Of a DNA stretch of 64,000 bases, positions 24,224-31,461 are shown in pieces; the stretch's first letter is position 1; every line of letters begins with the position of its first letter. Below the pieces are notes generated by a model. That model saw only the letters and a program-made list of their open reading frames with translations. It did no database searches and was not told the DNA's origin. The stretch lies in assembly GCA_965243835.1 (NCBI GenBank), contig OZ251578.1, positions 1,984,001 to 2,048,000 of the forward strand, written 5' to 3'. The DNA comes from G965202665 sp965243835. GTDB taxonomy: Bacteria > Actinomycetota > Acidimicrobiia > Spongiisociales > Spongiisociaceae. Made by a program: the position numbers and the translations under genes.

Positions 24224-25516
24224 ATGCGCACCATTTCCGAAATCATCGAACTGAAGCGGGACGGAGGGGAACTGGACGAGGCGGATATCCGGGCCTTCGT
24301 GGCCGGGGTGACGGACGGAACCATACCCGACTATCAGACCACCGCCTGGCTGATGGCCGTCTACTTCCAGGGCATGACCGCCGCCGAGCTGGGGACGTTG
24401 ACGGCGGCCATGATCGACTCCGGCGACCGCTTGGACATCCCCGTCTCCTCGCCCAAGGTGGACAAGCATTCCACGGGCGGGGTGGGGGACAAGATAAGCA
24501 TCCCGCTCGCTCCCCTGGCCGCCGCCTGCGGGTTGACGGTGCCGATGATCTCCGGGCGGGGCTTGGGGCACGGCGGGGGAACCTTGGACAAACTGGAGGC
24601 CATCCCCGGTTTCCGCACCGTTTTGGAACCGGACGAGTTCACCCGGCTGGCCTGCGCCCACGGAGTGGTGATGGCGGGACAGTCGGAGCGGATCGTTCCC
24701 GCCGACCGCGCCCTGTACGCGTTGCGGGACACCACCGCCACCGTGGCCTCGGTTCCGCTCATCTCCGCTTCCATAATGTCCAAGAAACTGGCTGAAAACC
24801 TGGACGGCCTGGTGTTGGACGTGAAAGTCGGACAGGGGGCGTTTATGCGCACCGTCCCCGAAGCCCGTCGCCTGGCCGGGGCCATGACGGACATCGGGCG
24901 CGCCCGGGGGACCCCCACCCGGGCTTTCCTGACCGCCATGGACCAGCCGCTGGGCCGGGCGGTGGGCAACGCCAACGAAGTGGCCGAGTCCATCGCCGTG
25001 TTGCGGGGCGAAGGGCCGGAGGACGTGACGGAACTGGTGTTGACCCTGGGGGAGGCCATGCTGGAGCTGGGGGGCACTTCCGGGGGGCGGGCCCGCCTGG
25101 AAGACGCCTTGGCCTCCGGGGCCGGCCTGGACAAGTTCGCGGAGATGGTGGCCGCCCAGGGCGGGGACCCGGCGGTGGCGGAAGACCCGTCCCGGTTGCC
25201 CTCCTCCCCCGTCTCCTTCCCGGTAACCGCCCCCCGGTCGGGCTACGTAACCGCCGTCGACGCCCGGGAAATCGGAATGTCGGCCCTGTTGCTGGGAGCG
25301 GGCCGGCGGCGGGCGGGGGAGGCCCTGGATCACGGCGCGGGAATAATTGTGCACGCCAAGGCGGGGGACCATGTGGAACGGGGGCAGGTCCTGGCCGCGC
25401 TCACCCACGGGGAGGGGCGCCCGGCGGAGGAGGCCCGGCGGCGGGCGGAGGGGGCTTTCACCCTGGGCGAGGAGCCCCCCGACCCCGGCCCGTTGCTCAT
25501 CGACCGGATGGGATAA
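24224..25516 (+). CDS. deoA: pyrimidine-nucleoside/thymidine phosphorylase
   Basis: 430 residues. Phosphorolysis of thymidine/uridine to base and (deoxy)ribose 1-phosphate. The family signature VDKHSTGGVGDK lies at 79-90 and PMISGRGLGHGGGTLDKLEAIPGF soon after, with SKKLAENLDGLVLDVKVGQGAF for phosphate and substrate binding. GHGGGT replaces the commoner GHTGGT. The helical N-terminus (MRTISEIIELKRDGGELD) and biotin-lipoyl-like C-terminal domain (IIVHAKAGDHVERGQ) are complete. With upp it forms a pyrimidine salvage pair; whether it prefers thymidine or is a Pdp-type enzyme cannot be decided. Confidence 0.92.
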   Translation: MRTISEIIELKRDGGELDEADIRAFVAGVTDGTIPDYQTTAWLMAVYFQGMTAAELGTLTAAMIDSGDRLDIPVSSPKVDKHSTGGVGDKISIPLAPLAAACGLTVPMISGRGLGHGGGTLDKLEAIPGFRTVLEPDEFTRLACAHGVVMAGQSERIVPADRALYALRDTTATVASVPLISASIMSKKLAENLDGLVLDVKVGQGAFMRTVPEARRLAGAMTDIGRARGTPTRAFLTAMDQPLGRAVGNANEVAESIAVLRGEGPEDVTELVLTLGEAMLELGGTSGGRARLEDALASGAGLDKFAEMVAAQGGDPAVAEDPSRLPSSPVSFPVTAPRSGYVTAVDAREIGMSALLLGAGRRRAGEALDHGAGIIVHAKAGDHVERGQVLAALTHGEGRPAEEARRRAEGAFTLGEEPPDPGPLLIDRMG

Positions 25517-25615
25517 TCGGGACGGGCCGCGGGAATGTAAACCCGGCGGCGGCGGGTCGGCTATTATTCCTATTCCGGGGTTAGCCGTTACATTTACATC
25601 CAGGAAAGCGGGTCA

Positions 25616-26377
25616 ATGAAAATCATCGTCTGCGTCAAACAGATTCCGGATCCGGCTTCGCCTTCTTCGCTGGACTCCGCCACCCACCGGCTGGTGCGGC
25701 CCGCCGAGCAGGTGCTGGACGACACCGACCGCTACGGGATAGAAGCGGGCCTGCAACTGGCCGAACAGACCGGGGGCGAAGTCACGTTGGTTTCCATGGG
25801 CCCGACCGGGACCATGCAGGGCGTCCGCCAGGCGTTGGCGATGGGAGCGGACAAGGCGGTGCTGGTGGACGACCCGTCCCTGGCCGGTTCCGACGCCCTG
25901 ACCACCGCCCAAGTCCTGGCGGCCGCCGCCCGCCGGGAAGGGTTCGACGTGGTGATCGCCGGGGTGGAATCCACGGACGGGTATTCGGGGGTGGTGCCGC
26001 AGATTATGGCCGAGTTGCTGGATGTCCCCGCCCTGACTTTCGCCCGGTCGGTGGAACTGACGGAGGAGGGGAAGTTGCGCATTGAACGGCAAACGGGTTC
26101 CGGATACGACGTTGTGGAATGCTCCCCGCCCGCGGCGCTGGCGGTCACGGCCGGGGCGGTGGAACCCCGCTACCCCACTTTCAAGGGAATTATGGCGGCC
26201 AAGAACAAGCCGGTGGACGCCCTGACCGCCGCCGACCTGGACGCGGCCGGAGGGACGGGGCAGGAGGTGATCGGAGTGTCCCCCGCCCCGGAGCGACAGG
26301 CGGGGGAAATAATCACGGACGACGGGGAAGCCCATATTAAAATATTGGAGTTCCTGGAAAAGGCAAAGGTGATTTGA
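25616..26377 (+). CDS. etfB: electron transfer flavoprotein subunit beta
   Basis: 253 residues: MKIIVCVKQIPDP at the N-terminus, LDDTDRYGIEAGLQLAE, GEVTLVSMGP, ALAMGADKAVLVDD, the AMP/FAD contact VIAGVESTDGYSGVVPQIMAELLDVPALT, and PRYPTFKGIMAAKNKPVD near the end. ETF collects electrons from acyl-CoA and related dehydrogenases and passes them to the quinone pool. One base separates its stop from etfA. The recognition loop KGIMAAKNK matches the group I ETF. Confidence 0.96.
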   Translation: MKIIVCVKQIPDPASPSSLDSATHRLVRPAEQVLDDTDRYGIEAGLQLAEQTGGEVTLVSMGPTGTMQGVRQALAMGADKAVLVDDPSLAGSDALTTAQVLAAAARREGFDVVIAGVESTDGYSGVVPQIMAELLDVPALTFARSVELTEEGKLRIERQTGSGYDVVECSPPAALAVTAGAVEPRYPTFKGIMAAKNKPVDALTAADLDAAGGTGQEVIGVSPAPERQAGEIITDDGEAHIKILEFLEKAKVI

Positions 26378-26378
26378 C

Positions 26379-27356
26379 ATGACATTCTGGGTTTTCGCGG
26401 AAGAGGCGGACGGGTCCCCCGCCGAGGCGGCTTTGGAGGTGCTGACCAAAGCCGCCTCCCTGGGGGAAACGGAGGTGGCGTACCTGGGCGGCGCCCCGGA
26501 GGACCCGGGCATCCCGGAGGAGGCGTTGCGGACGCTGGGCGCCCACGGAGCGAGCCGGGTCTATCACCTGACGCCCCCGGCGGCGGAGAACGGATTGCCC
26601 GCGGCGGGGGCGGCGGCGGCCGTGGCCGGGCTGGCGGAGCGGGAGGGGCCGCAGGCGGTGCTGTTCGCCCAGACGTACACTTCCCGGGATGTGGCCGGCC
26701 GGCTGGCGGCCCGCCTGGACCGGCCGGTGGTGTCCAACGCCATTAATATTTCCCTGGACGGGGGATGCGTTGTCACCTCCGAAATTTTCGGGGGCACGCA
26801 GTTGGTGGAAACCTCTTTCACCGCCGACCCCCCCTACTTGGCGCTGGTGCGTCCCAAGTCGTTCGCGGCGGAGCCGTCCGGGGAGGGGATTCCGCCGGTG
26901 GAGCGGGTCCCCTGGCCGGAGGCCGGGCACGCCGGTTCGGCCCGCCTGGTGGAAACGGTGGCGGAACGGGCCGAAGGACCGCAACTGGGGGACGCCAAAA
27001 TCATCGTCAGCGGCGGGCGGGGTCTGGGTTCCGCCGAGGCGTACTCCCTGATCGAGGAGGTGGCCGAACCGCTACGCGCCGCCACCGGGGCCACCCGGGC
27101 CATCGTGGACGCGGGCTGGGTGCCGTACGCCAAACAGGTGGGACAGACCGGCAAAACCGTCAAACCGGAAGTGTATTTGGCGTGCGGGGTGTCGGGGGCC
27201 ATGCAGCACTTGGTGGGGATGAAAGACTCCAAGTTGATCGTGGCCGTCAACAAGGACCCGGAGGCCCCCATTTTTTCGGTGGCCGACCTGGGAGTGGTGG
27301 GAGACGTGCACAAGGTGCTCCCCCGCCTCACCGCCGCCCTGCGCGCCCGCGGATAA
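26379..27356 (+). CDS. etfA: electron transfer flavoprotein subunit alpha
   Basis: 325 residues. The C-terminal FAD domain is typical: IIVSGGRGLGSAEAYSLIEEVAEPL, VDAGWVPYAKQVGQTGKTVKPEVYLACGVSGAMQHLVGM and NKDPEAPIFSVADLGVVGDVHKVLP. The N-terminal half contains ALFAQTYTSRDVAGRLAARL-like FAD-independent fold. Works with EtfB as a heterodimer. No acyl-CoA dehydrogenase or ETF-quinone oxidoreductase is near. Confidence 0.96.
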   Translation: MTFWVFAEEADGSPAEAALEVLTKAASLGETEVAYLGGAPEDPGIPEEALRTLGAHGASRVYHLTPPAAENGLPAAGAAAAVAGLAEREGPQAVLFAQTYTSRDVAGRLAARLDRPVVSNAINISLDGGCVVTSEIFGGTQLVETSFTADPPYLALVRPKSFAAEPSGEGIPPVERVPWPEAGHAGSARLVETVAERAEGPQLGDAKIIVSGGRGLGSAEAYSLIEEVAEPLRAATGATRAIVDAGWVPYAKQVGQTGKTVKPEVYLACGVSGAMQHLVGMKDSKLIVAVNKDPEAPIFSVADLGVVGDVHKVLPRLTAALRARG

Positions 27357-27374
27357 CCCCGCCCTCCCGCCTGT

Positions 27375-27380
27375 TATAAT
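27375..27380 (+). promoter_or_regulatory. putative -10 box upstream of toxin-antitoxin-like pair
   Basis: A perfect TATAAT in otherwise GC-rich DNA, 39 bases before the ATG at 27419. No good -35 is visible at the normal distance. AAGGA follows closer to the start codon as the likely ribosome binding site. Confidence 0.4.
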
Positions 27381-27418
27381 AGGTGGCAACTCACTAGACA
27401 AAAAAGGACCACCGCACG

Positions 27419-27907
27419 ATGGACGTACGAACCGTACCCGTCTATACCGCCCGCGAGTTCTCGGAACTGACCGGGACCCCGATGGCGAAAGCCCTGATCA
27501 TGGCTGACAGGGCGCAACCTAACCGGAGGGTTTTTTCCTGGTCGGACGCCCTGCAAAAACTGGCTGAAGACCTGAGTTCCCAGATTGATACCGTCCTGGG
27601 CAACGGGAACCGGCCCCCCGCCATCCCGCCCCTCGCCCCGCTTCAAGAGGCGGAGAGGATACTCCGGCGCGGCGGACGCGCCTTCCGGGATCTCAATGAG
27701 AGTTTGAAACACATCTCCGTGGACCCGGAACGCCTTTCCGGCTCACCCGAGATAAGAGGAACCCGCGTGCACGCCTTTTTCGTCGGGATGGAGGCGCGCA
27801 GGCCTGGCGGATGGAAAACCCTGCTACAAGGCTATGACCTGACTAACAAACAGATAAACGACGCTGTTGCATGGACCGAAAAGGTCCTCTCCTACACGGC
27901 CGCTTAA
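27419..27907 (+). CDS. DUF433-like antitoxin
   Basis: 162 residues. The C-terminal 60 residues (GSPEIRGTRVHAFFVGMEARRPGG, then LLQGYDLTNKQINDAVAWTEK) have the DUF433 pattern: I-x-G-T-R-V plus a second helix-turn-helix-like half, as in VapB-like antitoxins. The N-terminal part (VYTAREFSELTGTP) resembles a MerR-type helix and may bind DNA. It overlaps the next gene by 37 bases. Likely neutralises the product of the next gene. Confidence 0.65.
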   Translation: MDVRTVPVYTAREFSELTGTPMAKALIMADRAQPNRRVFSWSDALQKLAEDLSSQIDTVLGNGNRPPAIPPLAPLQEAERILRRGGRAFRDLNESLKHISVDPERLSGSPEIRGTRVHAFFVGMEARRPGGWKTLLQGYDLTNKQINDAVAWTEKVLSYTAA

Positions 27908-28308
27908 AATCGCCGGCCTTCGGCGGTCCGTTAGTAGTGGATGCCTCCCTCAGCAGGAACATATACGTTGCCCTACGACGAGAAGGGGCGTTCGTTGAAT
28001 ACATTCCGGATATTTACGCTACCGACCCAAACGGTGTCCGAGTCGGCCTGCGCACTATGGCTGACGAGGAAATTGGGCCTTACTTGGAGGAAATCCGCAA
28101 AGGGCATCGTTTCATTATCTACACCTCCGACTTCGGATTCTTTGACCGGTATCGGTCGAAGGTTCCCGATGGCAACAGAAGGGGGGCTGTGGCGTGTCTG
28201 ACAGCCGACCGAGGCAACGAGGACAGCAAACGTACTTTGGCTCTGCGACACTGGAGAGAGGCCATGGACATACTACCAGGCGGCTACCAGCCGTTTGGTA
28301 GATGGTAA
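27871..28308 (+). CDS. PIN-like (DUF5615-type) toxin candidate
   Basis: Up to 145 residues. VVDASLSRNIYVALRREG fits the DENL...L...G start of DUF5615/Mut7-C PIN-like nucleases, and IIYTSDFGFFDRY has the second acidic D-x-x-F/D pair. The gene overlaps the DUF433-like gene, the normal partner of DUF5615 proteins. The ATG at 27871 gives a 37-base overlap; a GTG near 27937, just before the first conserved Asp, is an alternative. Toxic RNase activity is inferred from the pairing only. Confidence 0.55.
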   Translation: MDRKGPLLHGRLKSPAFGGPLVVDASLSRNIYVALRREGAFVEYIPDIYATDPNGVRVGLRTMADEEIGPYLEEIRKGHRFIIYTSDFGFFDRYRSKVPDGNRRGAVACLTADRGNEDSKRTLALRHWREAMDILPGGYQPFGRW

Positions 28309-28321
28309 CTGACTTGCCCGG

Positions 28322-29305
28322 TTATTTCCAGTTGGCTTTGACCATTTTGGAGGGTTGGACGCGGGGCGGCTCGCCGGGCATTTTCGGATAGTTGGGGGGC
28401 CAGGGGGCGTCGCCCACTCCGTTGGCTTCGTCCCGTTCCATCCACTCCAGCAAAATGTCGATGCGGCCCGGATGGTCGTCGATGCCCTCCATCGGGTCGC
28501 CCGCCTGCCGGTAACGCCGCTCGAACCCGACCATCGGAAAGTCCTCTATTTCCGCATCGGGCAGCTCCTCCCAAGTGAGCGGGGCGGACACGTAACCGGT
28601 GGGGCGCACCCCGTAGGCGGAGGAAACGGTTTTGTCGCGGGCGTTCTGGTTGTAGTCAATAAAAACTCCCCGCCGTTCCTCCTTCCACCATTTGGTGGTG
28701 ACCAGACGCGGGTGACGGCGCTCCAATTCCCGCCCGAAGGCCAGCACCGCCCGGCGGGTCTGGAAAAAATCCCACATCGGCTCGATGCGCACATAGACGT
28801 GCAGTCCCCGACCGCCGGAGGTCTTCGGCCAACCGACCAGGCCCGCCTCGTCCAGTAAATCACGTCCCAGCAGGGCCGCCTGTTTCACATCGGCGAAAGT
28901 CATCTCTTCGGTGGGGTCGAAATCTAATCGCAGCTCATCGGGATGATCCAGGTCTTCGGCTCGCACCAGCCACGGATGCAAATCCAGACAGCCCAACTGA
29001 ACGAACCGGACAATGTCGGCTACGGTGCGGGGCACGTTCATCCGCCCCGGCCGTTGCGAAGGGAAAGGTACGAGGGCCGTCTCAAAGGGGCTGTTGGCGG
29101 AGGCCCGCTTGTTGTAAATGGGGTCCTTGTCCACATTGGACATATAGCGTTTCATCATCGTGGGGCGCCCGAACACTCCCCGCAAGCACCCTTCCGCCAC
29201 CGTCGCAAAATGACGGGCCACATCCAGTTTCGTCCACCCCCTTTGGGGAAACACCACCCGCCCCGGCGAAGTGAGCCGCACCTGCTCCCCGCCGACCTCG
29301 AGCAT
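28322..29305 (-). CDS. LigD-type DNA polymerase/primase domain protein
   Basis: About 327 residues of the LigD PolDom (archaeo-eukaryotic primase) family: LTSPGRVVFPQRGWTKLDVARHFATVAE, RAEDLDHPDELRLDFDPTEEMTF with the catalytic Asp pair, WPKTSGGRGLHVYVRI, and VSSAYGVRPTGYVSAPLTWEEL. Stand-alone PolDoms fill gaps in non-homologous end joining or make primers. No Ku or ATP-dependent ligase gene is visible nearby. The ATG at 29303-29305 was chosen; TTG 29341 and GTG 29335 would add a Thr/Glu-rich tail. Confidence 0.88.
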   Translation of the reverse strand: MLEVGGEQVRLTSPGRVVFPQRGWTKLDVARHFATVAEGCLRGVFGRPTMMKRYMSNVDKDPIYNKRASANSPFETALVPFPSQRPGRMNVPRTVADIVRFVQLGCLDLHPWLVRAEDLDHPDELRLDFDPTEEMTFADVKQAALLGRDLLDEAGLVGWPKTSGGRGLHVYVRIEPMWDFFQTRRAVLAFGRELERRHPRLVTTKWWKEERRGVFIDYNQNARDKTVSSAYGVRPTGYVSAPLTWEELPDAEIEDFPMVGFERRYRQAGDPMEGIDDHPGRIDILLEWMERDEANGVGDAPWPPNYPKMPGEPPRVQPSKMVKANWK

Positions 29306-29382
29306 GGTTTCAGTTTCAGAAGTTTTAGTTCCCACCCGCAACAGGTTACCCGCCCCCGCGCCGCCGCCGGAACTTATAACTT

Positions 29383-29823
29383 ATGATGAACGGGATGAAG
29401 GCTGGATATTCGGAAACCCCGCTGGCGCGCAAACTGGGAATCGGGGAAGGCCAACAGGTGGGCGTGGTCGGCGACCCCGGTCATTTCGCCGCTTTGCTGG
29501 AACCGCTCCCGGCCGGGGCGGAGCTGGTGAACGACCCGCAGTCTCCCTGCCTGTTGCTTATACTGTTCGTTTACTCGGAGGAGGACCTGCGGGAGCGCCT
29601 GCCGGGGATGCTGAGTCTGATGCCCGCCGCCGGGGCTCTCTGGGCGGTCCGGACCAAAAAGTCCTCGCCCTTGTTCGCGGGCCTGACCGAGGACGCAATT
29701 CGGGAAACCATCCTGCCGCTGGGACTGGTGGACAACAAAGTATGCGCCGTCGACCGGGACTGGAGCGGCCTGCGCCTGGTAGTGCGCCGCACCGGCCGCG
29801 CCGCTTGGAACCCACAACCCTGA
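29383..29823 (+). CDS. DUF3052 family protein
   Basis: 146 residues of the actinobacterial DUF3052 family: AGYSETPLARKLGIGEGQQVGVVGDPGHFAALLEPLPAGAELV, then LLILFVYSEEDLRERLPGM and GALWAVRTKKSS. Function unknown. It is divergent from the LigD-type gene with a short shared upstream region. Start is ATG 29383 or ATG 29395; the latter is the usual family start. Confidence 0.85.
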   Translation: MMNGMKAGYSETPLARKLGIGEGQQVGVVGDPGHFAALLEPLPAGAELVNDPQSPCLLLILFVYSEEDLRERLPGMLSLMPAAGALWAVRTKKSSPLFAGLTEDAIRETILPLGLVDNKVCAVDRDWSGLRLVVRRTGRAAWNPQP

Positions 29824-29888
29824 GCAACTCCGGGGCGGAGCGGGCCAAAGCCGGTTGTCTCCGGTAGGCGGGGGTTACCCGGTACCCG

Positions 29889-31184
29889 CTACGGGGGCGC
29901 GGCGCGGGCGGGAGGCGGGACCGGTCGACGAACGGGCGGGGGCGGCGGGGGCGGCCCGGCGCGGGGACGGGTTTGCCACTTATTTCCAATTTTTACCAAT
30001 TCCCGGTTGTGTTCCTGCAACTCCCGGTGATGCGGCCCGCACAAGGACACCAGGTTGTCAATATCGGTGGGGCCGCCGTCGTACCATTCCCGCAGATGGT
30101 GCAACTCGGTGCGATGAACGGGCGCGTCGCACCGCACGCAACCTTTGTCCCGCACCGCGGCCGCCAGTCGTTGAGCCCCGTTTCCCAACCGCTGATTGCG
30201 CCCCAGCCACAGCACGCGCCCCTTCCCCCCAAAGATGATCCCGCACACCGAAGTATCGGGGGAAAGATTTTCCAGAACCGACGGCGGGACGGGCCCGGTC
30301 CCCAGTATTTCGCAAGACCCGTCCGGGCGGGAGCCGTCCACCCGGCCCAGTTCCGCCACTACCACCAACTGCGTGGGATCTTTAACCGGTCTGTCGCCGT
30401 CGGGGAGGGGCTCCAGGGTGTGGGCGCGACGGCCGGTGATAAGTTCCACGAGGGCGTCGGCCCGGCGTTGCTCGCCGGTGCGAACCTCGTCGGGGCCAAT
30501 CTCCCCGCCGGAGTCGTCCCGCCGCAACAAGCCGGTGTGCTTGTCCAAGGCCTGCCGCACCTGCCCGAAGCTGACGGAATCCATCTCGGCGTGCAGGATC
30601 CCCATATCCAGGCTGACGCTCCAAAACAGGTTGGCTTTCCGTCGCCGCTGTTGCCGTTGCAGTTTTTCCTCGCCCCGGTCCGGACTGTGAATGTTCGACC
30701 ACCGACGGGCCCGCTTGCGGAAATCATCCGGATTGGCCTGCGACGCTTCGGTCAGCAACCCCTCGTTCCGGTCCACTCGCCGGGCTCCGCATTCGTCCGC
30801 GGCTACGGCCAAGGCGGTGGCGTTTGACAAAGTGATCTCCCCCGCCTCCAGTTTGGCCCGGGTGTTGGGCATCTCCTGCAACGTGCGGGCCACCCGCGAC
30901 AGTTGCTTGGCCTCCCGGTTGGTGACCCCCAGTTGATCCCGCAACACCTCATCGGCCCCGGCGCCCCCGTCGGTGTGGCTCAGCCGTCCGGCCAGGGCGC
31001 ACTTCAGGGAAGACACCTTGGCCTCCACCCGCCGCAGGGTTTCCGCCACCTCGCCCATCCCGGACCGGGACAGCCCCGCCCCCACCCGCCCCAGCAGGTC
31101 GTCCACCCCGGCGGCGACGGAGGATTCAAAACTCCCGCAGGCCTGCCGCAACGTTGCGGCGGAAGTTTGGTTGTGCTGTTTCAT
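29889..31184 (-). CDS. DUF222/HNH endonuclease domain protein
   Basis: 431 residues. A long helical DUF222 region (13E12 repeat type) includes LSRVARTLQEMPNTRAKLEAGEITLSNATALA, and the C-terminal HNH domain reads CVRCDAPVHRTELHHLREWYDGGPTDIDNLVSLCGPHH (C-x2-C, HH, N, H). The tail is Pro/Arg-rich. Such genes are multicopy in actinobacteria and many are linked to mobile introns or REP-like elements; no element ends are visible here. The ATG at 31182-31184 follows AAGGTG. Its upstream region is unusually AT-rich. Confidence 0.85.
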   Translation of the reverse strand: MKQHNQTSAATLRQACGSFESSVAAGVDDLLGRVGAGLSRSGMGEVAETLRRVEAKVSSLKCALAGRLSHTDGGAGADEVLRDQLGVTNREAKQLSRVARTLQEMPNTRAKLEAGEITLSNATALAVAADECGARRVDRNEGLLTEASQANPDDFRKRARRWSNIHSPDRGEEKLQRQQRRRKANLFWSVSLDMGILHAEMDSVSFGQVRQALDKHTGLLRRDDSGGEIGPDEVRTGEQRRADALVELITGRRAHTLEPLPDGDRPVKDPTQLVVVAELGRVDGSRPDGSCEILGTGPVPPSVLENLSPDTSVCGIIFGGKGRVLWLGRNQRLGNGAQRLAAAVRDKGCVRCDAPVHRTELHHLREWYDGGPTDIDNLVSLCGPHHRELQEHNRELVKIGNKWQTRPRAGPPPPPPPVRRPVPPPARAAPP

Positions 31185-31249
31185 GGTGTTCACCTTATCA
31201 AGGGGGTGTGACATTATTTTCCCCTTGTATAGAGTATAACTGAATTGGG

Positions 31250-31271
31250 AGAATATTATTCCCCATATTCT
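31250..31271. promoter_or_regulatory. inverted repeat in AT-rich region between HNH gene and mod
   Basis: AGAATAT (31250-31256) and ATATTCT (31265-31271) are exact complements with eight bases between. The surrounding 120 bases are AT-rich compared with the genome and include TATACT on the minus strand at 31233-31238, a possible -10 for the HNH gene. Candidate operator. Confidence 0.35.
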
Positions 31272-31461
31272 ACACTATTTAAAAAAGATGTCAAATCGCC
31301 CGATTCGCCCCGTCCCGCCACCCAACCTCGCGAAAAAAATCTCTAAGAAAGGGCAGAAATTTCCTTCTTCGACAGTATCTCAGCCCATGTAAGACCATAT
31401 ATTTTTTCCGAATGGCCGAACAACCCATGGCACCCCGCTCGCCCATCCGACTGGATGACTG

